Source: Natronoarchaeum mannanilyticum
Lineage (GTDB): Archaea; Halobacteriota; Halobacteria; Halobacteriales; Natronoarchaeaceae
Direction: 5' to 3'
NCBI RefSeq assembly: GCF_039522665.1
Contig: NZ_BAAADV010000003.1
Span: 186,001-250,000 of the forward strand
DNA: 64,000 bases
Shown: positions 60,994-64,000 of the stretch, piece by piece
Layout of the letters: every line of letters starts with the position of its first letter
Position numbering within the stretch: position 1 is the stretch's first letter
The notes under the pieces: generated by a model
Seen by the model: the letters and a program-made list of their open reading frames with translations, nothing else
Told to the model about the DNA's origin: nothing
Databases searched by the model: none
Made by a program: the position numbers and the translations under genes

Positions 60994-61749
60994 ATGCAGG
61001 GACAACACAATCAGCAGGCCTACGACCGGGGGATCACCATCTTCTCCCCGGACGGACGGCTCTACCAGGTAGAGTATGCGCGCGAAGCGGTGAAGCGAGG
61101 GACGGCGACCATCGGCGTCCGGACGCCCGACGGCGTCGCGCTGGTGGCCGACCGGAGCGTCCGCTCGCGACTGATCGAGCCCGAGAGCGTCGAGAAGCTC
61201 CACGAGATCGACGACCACGTCGGCGTCGCCAGCGCCGGCCACGTCGCCGACGCTCGGAAGCTGGTCGACTTCGCGCGACGGCGCGCACAGACCGAGCAGC
61301 TCCGGTACGGCCAGTCGATCGGCGTCGAGACGCTCTCCAAGGCGATCACCGACAACATTCAGGAACACACCCAGACCGGCGGCGCGCGCCCCTTCGGCGT
61401 GTCGCTGCTGATCGCCGGCACCGAGGACGGCGAGCCCCACCTCTACGAGGCCGACCCGTCCGGGGTCGCGACCGAGTGGAAGGCCGTCGCCGTCGGCGGC
61501 GACCGCGACGTGATCCAGGGCCACCTCGAAGACGAGTACACTGAAGCGCTGGGCGTCGACGAGGGCGTCGGCCTCGCGCTCGAAGCGCTGGCCGAGGCCT
61601 CCGACGAGCCGCTCGACCCCGCGAGCGTCGACGTCGCGGCGATCGAGGCCGAGACCGACGAGTACCGACCGTACGACGTCGAGGAAGTGCGCACGATCGT
61701 CGACGATCTCGAGGTCGAGACGGTCGACGAGGAGGAGGACGAAGAATGA
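60994..61749 (+). CDS. psmA: proteasome alpha subunit
   Basis: This 251-residue subunit forms the outer heptameric rings of the 20S proteasome. The signature YDRGITIFSPDGRLYQVEYAREAVKRG is the alpha-type helix H0 region. GTATIGVRTPDGVALVADRSV and ARPFGVSLLIAGTEDGEPHLYE are standard. The C-terminus (EVETVDEEEDEE) is acidic. It overlaps psmB by four bases (ATGA at 61746-61749), which ties the two into one operon with matching subunit production. Confidence 0.97.
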   Translation: MQGQHNQQAYDRGITIFSPDGRLYQVEYAREAVKRGTATIGVRTPDGVALVADRSVRSRLIEPESVEKLHEIDDHVGVASAGHVADARKLVDFARRRAQTEQLRYGQSIGVETLSKAITDNIQEHTQTGGARPFGVSLLIAGTEDGEPHLYEADPSGVATEWKAVAVGGDRDVIQGHLEDEYTEALGVDEGVGLALEALAEASDEPLDPASVDVAAIEAETDEYRPYDVEEVRTIVDDLEVETVDEEEDEE

Positions 61750-62441
61750 ACGACAACTTCGAGACCGCCGGCGCGGAGAACCCCTTCGAGCCCGAAGTGG
61801 GCTCGTTCCAGGACGTTCAGGGCGGCGAAGAGGGCGAAGTGACCAAGACCGGGACGACGACGGTCGGTCTGACGACGGCCGACGGCGTCGTGATCGCGAC
61901 GGACATGCGCGCCAGCCTCGGCGGGCGGTTCGTCTCGAACAAGGACGTCCAGAAGGTCGAGCAGATCCACCCGACGGCCGCGCTCACGCTCGTGGGCTCG
62001 GTCGGCGGCGCCCAGTCCTTTATCGAGACGCTGCGCGCCGAAGCGAGCCTCTACGAGACCCGCCGCGGCGAGCCGATGAGCATCGAAGCGCTCGCCACGC
62101 TCGCGGGGAACTTCGGTCGCGGCGGTCCGTTCCGCGCCATCCACCCGATCCTGGGCGGCGTCGACGAGGACGGCAGCCACGTCTACAGCATCGATCCCGC
62201 CGGCGGCGTGGTCGGAGACGACTACACCGTCACCGGCAGCGGGATGCAGGTCGCCTACGGTACCTTAGAGCAGTACTACGAGGAAGGCCTCTCGAACGAG
62301 GAAGCCAAGAAGGTCGCCGCTCGCGCGGTCCAGAGCGCGGTCGAGCGCGACACCGGCAGCGGTAACGGCGTCTTCATCGCCGAGATCACCGACGAAGGCG
62401 TCGAGATCCAGGGCCACAAGGACTTCGACGAGGTCCTGTAG
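61746..62441 (+). CDS. psmB: proteasome beta subunit
   Basis: This 231-residue subunit is the proteolytic one. A propeptide of 36 residues ends EVTKTG, and self-cleavage before Thr37 would expose TTTVGLTTADGVVIATD as the N-terminal nucleophile. The conserved SNKDVQKVEQIHPTAALTLVGSVGG and YTVTGSGMQVAYGTLEQYY follow. Regulation is probably constitutive. Psm genes in haloarchaea are usually not linked, but here alpha and beta are coupled. Confidence 0.97.
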   Translation: MNDNFETAGAENPFEPEVGSFQDVQGGEEGEVTKTGTTTVGLTTADGVVIATDMRASLGGRFVSNKDVQKVEQIHPTAALTLVGSVGGAQSFIETLRAEASLYETRRGEPMSIEALATLAGNFGRGGPFRAIHPILGGVDEDGSHVYSIDPAGGVVGDDYTVTGSGMQVAYGTLEQYYEEGLSNEEAKKVAARAVQSAVERDTGSGNGVFIAEITDEGVEIQGHKDFDEVL

Positions 62442-62576
62442 TCGGCACCGTTCCGTAGTCGACCCATTTCGTCGGCGTCACCGAACGACCATCCGCGGCG
62501 CTCTGTTGATCGAGGACTGGCGGATCGGAGTCGAACCACCGGAACTGTTTTGACGGTTTAGTATCGACGGAGTATC

Positions 62577-62897
62577 ATGTCGAGCCCGGAAGACACCCTC
62601 CGCCACTCGCCGGTCGACTTCGAGACCGCCGTCGCGTACGCGTTGCACCCGGAGATGCGCCGCCTGCTCATCATCTACGCCGTCGGGTCGCTGCTGGTAC
62701 CCCTCGGGCTGGGGTCGTTCGCCAGCCGGCCGCTGTTCACGCCGCTGCTCTCGGGGCTGATCCAGCAGATCGTCGGGCTGGCGATCGCCGTCGCCGGCGC
62801 GCTGTTGCTGTTCGCGGGGCTCGTCGGGGCGGCGTTCAAGGTCGTCACCGACGCGAACGTGCTGGCCGCCGAGACGACCGGCCCGCGGTCGCAGTAA
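62577..62897 (+). CDS. small membrane protein of unknown function
   Basis: This 106-residue protein has a polar start (MSSPEDTLRHSPVDFETAVA) and two hydrophobic segments (about 30-48 and 62-87: LLIIYAVGSLLVPLGLG and QIVGLAIAVAGALLLFAGLVG). I recognise no family. The TATA-like ggtttagtatc at about 62555-62565 is 15-22 nt upstream. It is convergent with the SdpI-like gene. Confidence 0.65.
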   Translation: MSSPEDTLRHSPVDFETAVAYALHPEMRRLLIIYAVGSLLVPLGLGSFASRPLFTPLLSGLIQQIVGLAIAVAGALLLFAGLVGAAFKVVTDANVLAAETTGPRSQ

Positions 62898-62901
62898 GGA
62901 A

Positions 62902-63543
62902 TCAGCTCGGGAGCTTACTGTACGCCCAGTAGGAGTACGCGGTCGTCGCGACGGCGGCCAGCAGGAGCGGGCCGACCAGAAACGCGAACGCGTACTCGCC
63001 GGCGACGACGCCGCCCAGCGTGAGCACCGCGGCGCCCTTGAACAGCGCGGCGCCTTTCTCGTGGGTTCGGTCCCAGACCCGCTCGTCCGACAGCGTCCAG
63101 GGATTGCGGATGCCGACGAACCAGTTGGGTTCCGCCCGCTCCAGCAGGACGCCGGCACCGTAGTACAGCGCCGCCGTCGCCGGGACGAGCGCGCGCGTCA
63201 TCGAGACGTCGACGCCGAGGTTCGTCGCCAGAACGATCCCGTGGACGTAGGCCAGAAACGCCAGCGCGGCGACGACGAACCAGTCGTAGGTCGGCCGGAA
63301 CGACTCGTAGTTTTCCCCGAGCGGATCGAACCGCGGCACCGACCACAGCAGCGCGGCCAGCGCGGCCATCAGCGCGGGGAGGCCGAACGCGCCGACCGGT
63401 CGCGACGCCCAGCCGTCGGCGTCGCCCGCCGGTCCCCAGTGGATCGCCATCTCCGCGGGCAGGTCGCCGTAGACTGCGGCGCTGGCCAGCGCAGCGGCGC
63501 CGACCAGCGCGACCGTCGCCGCGAGGCGGCGTCTCGCGTTCAT
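62902..63543 (-). CDS. SdpI/DUF1648 family membrane protein
   Basis: This 213-residue protein starts at ATG 63543 (MNARRRLAATVALVGAAALA). An N-terminal DUF1648-like stretch has YGDLPAEMAIHWGPAGDADGWASRPVGAFGLPALMA. SdpI-like helices follow, with NWFVGIRNPWTLSDERVWDRTHEKGAALFK, the conserved VGIRxPWTLxxxxVWxxTHxxxG box. Bacterial SdpI confers immunity to the SDP toxin, but most homologues have no known toxin partner; none is visible here. Confidence 0.88.
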   Translation of the reverse strand: MNARRRLAATVALVGAAALASAAVYGDLPAEMAIHWGPAGDADGWASRPVGAFGLPALMAALAALLWSVPRFDPLGENYESFRPTYDWFVVAALAFLAYVHGIVLATNLGVDVSMTRALVPATAALYYGAGVLLERAEPNWFVGIRNPWTLSDERVWDRTHEKGAALFKGAAVLTLGGVVAGEYAFAFLVGPLLLAAVATTAYSYWAYSKLPS

Positions 63544-63596
63544 AGCAGGATGATTTTCGAGCCAACTATATGAACCCTCCCGCAAACGAGGGGACG

Positions 63597-64000
63597 ATGC
63601 CACCGGGAGCCGAGATCGCGGCCGCCGACGAGATCCCCGACGACTCGACGCTGATTTTCACCGTACGGGACGCCGACGGCGAGGAAGCGGAGGCGATCCT
63701 CGTCGAACTGGACGGCGAGATCGCGGGCTGGCTCAACGCCTGCCAGCACATGACCCACATCAAGATCGACAAGGGCTCGGGCGCCGCGATGCGCAACGGT
63801 GAACTCGTCTGCGAGAATCACGGCGCGTACTTCGAGGCCGACACGGGCTACTGTTCGTTCGGCCCCTGCGAGGGCGCCTACCTGGAGGAAGTCGGCGTGA
63901 CGGTCGACGACGGCGTGGCGTACCTGACCGACGACGACTACGAGTTCGTCCGCGTCGGGCCGGTCGAGGACGACCCGGCGGATCTCTCCTCGTCGTCGAA
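63597..64000 (+). CDS. Rieske [2Fe-2S] protein (3' end cut off)
   Basis: The frame is open from ATG 63597 to the window edge (134 codons, no stop). The residues TCQHMTH-like ACQHMTHIKIDKG and VCENHGAYFEADTGYC supply the CxH...CxxH pattern of a Rieske cluster, with a small insertion (GSGAAMRNGEL) between the two halves and GPCEGAYLEEVGVTV after it. The protein has no signal or membrane segment in the visible part, so it may be a soluble ferredoxin or subunit of an oxygenase-type system. The C-terminus is missing. Confidence 0.8.
   Translation, partial: MPPGAEIAAADEIPDDSTLIFTVRDADGEEAEAILVELDGEIAGWLNACQHMTHIKIDKGSGAAMRNGELVCENHGAYFEADTGYCSFGPCEGAYLEEVGVTVDDGVAYLTDDDYEFVRVGPVEDDPADLSSSS

Overview
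The window is a piece of a haloarchaeal (class Halobacteria) chromosome. The evidence is very high GC with strong G/C third-codon bias, acidic Asp/Glu-rich proteins, TATA boxes about 25-33 nt before start codons (mostly leaderless mRNAs), tRNAs without an encoded CCA, an archaeal RNase P RNA, and archaeal information-processing genes: thermosome, aRF1, Trm1, RPA, the 20S proteasome and D-aminoacyl-tRNA deacylase. I cannot fix the genus. Almost all of the window is ordinary core chromosome, with short gaps and many ATGA/GTGA stop-start overlaps. Both edges cut genes: a MazG-like NTP pyrophosphatase on the left and a Rieske protein on the right.

Layout: 1-8.3 kb holds RidA, tRNA-Ser(GGA), a 7TM-type sensor histidine kinase, a thermosome subunit followed by palindromic repeats, a DUF4870-type membrane protein, a divergent Lrp/glnA pair (nitrogen control) and RNase P RNA. 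8.3-18.5 kb holds uvrA (excision repair), a DMT exporter, a 37-residue zinc protein, a propeller-like protein, a geranylgeranyl-reductase-family flavoprotein and a YgfZ/GcvT-like protein. 18.6-27 kb holds haloarchaeal conserved proteins, an AI-2E-family transporter, a FAU-1-type RNA-binding protein, a MaoC hydratase, an HTH_63-like regulator and argS. 27-38.2 kb holds a MinD-type ATPase with a long acidic tail divergent from aRF1, a Tat lipoprotein, a SWIM-finger protein, a receiver-PAS-PAS protein, trm1, a BrkB/YihY fusion, a Gln-rich CBS protein and a TrkA-type protein.

38.2-46.8 kb holds a Gfo/Idh/MocA oxidoreductase resembling haloarchaeal D-xylose dehydrogenase, an Nmad3-like protein, a hexapeptide acyltransferase, DUF7344 and TrmB regulators, an aldo/keto reductase, and the rpa3-rpap3 single-strand-DNA-binding operon. 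46.8-49.2 kb is the least ordinary part: a gene-poor repeat island, a ribbon-helix-helix regulator resembling CdrL, and tRNA-His(GUG) whose 3' end is exactly duplicated 111 bp downstream, beside a low-GC patch. This looks like the footprint of an integrating element. 49.2-64 kb holds a second receiver-PAS-PAS protein, a site-2 protease with CBS domains, an Hsp20/zinc-ribbon pair beside dtdA, aroE, an HhH protein, the pabB-pabA-pabC operon, the psmA-psmB proteasome operon, an SdpI-like protein and the Rieske protein.

No CRISPR array, complete insertion sequence, provirus or clear new defence system was found. The best leads are the tRNA-His att-like duplication, a dispersed hairpin family with variable stems and a conserved GAGCGnAGCGA-type loop, the Gln-rich basic tail on a CBS protein, the tailed MinD, and the in-frame BrkB fusion.
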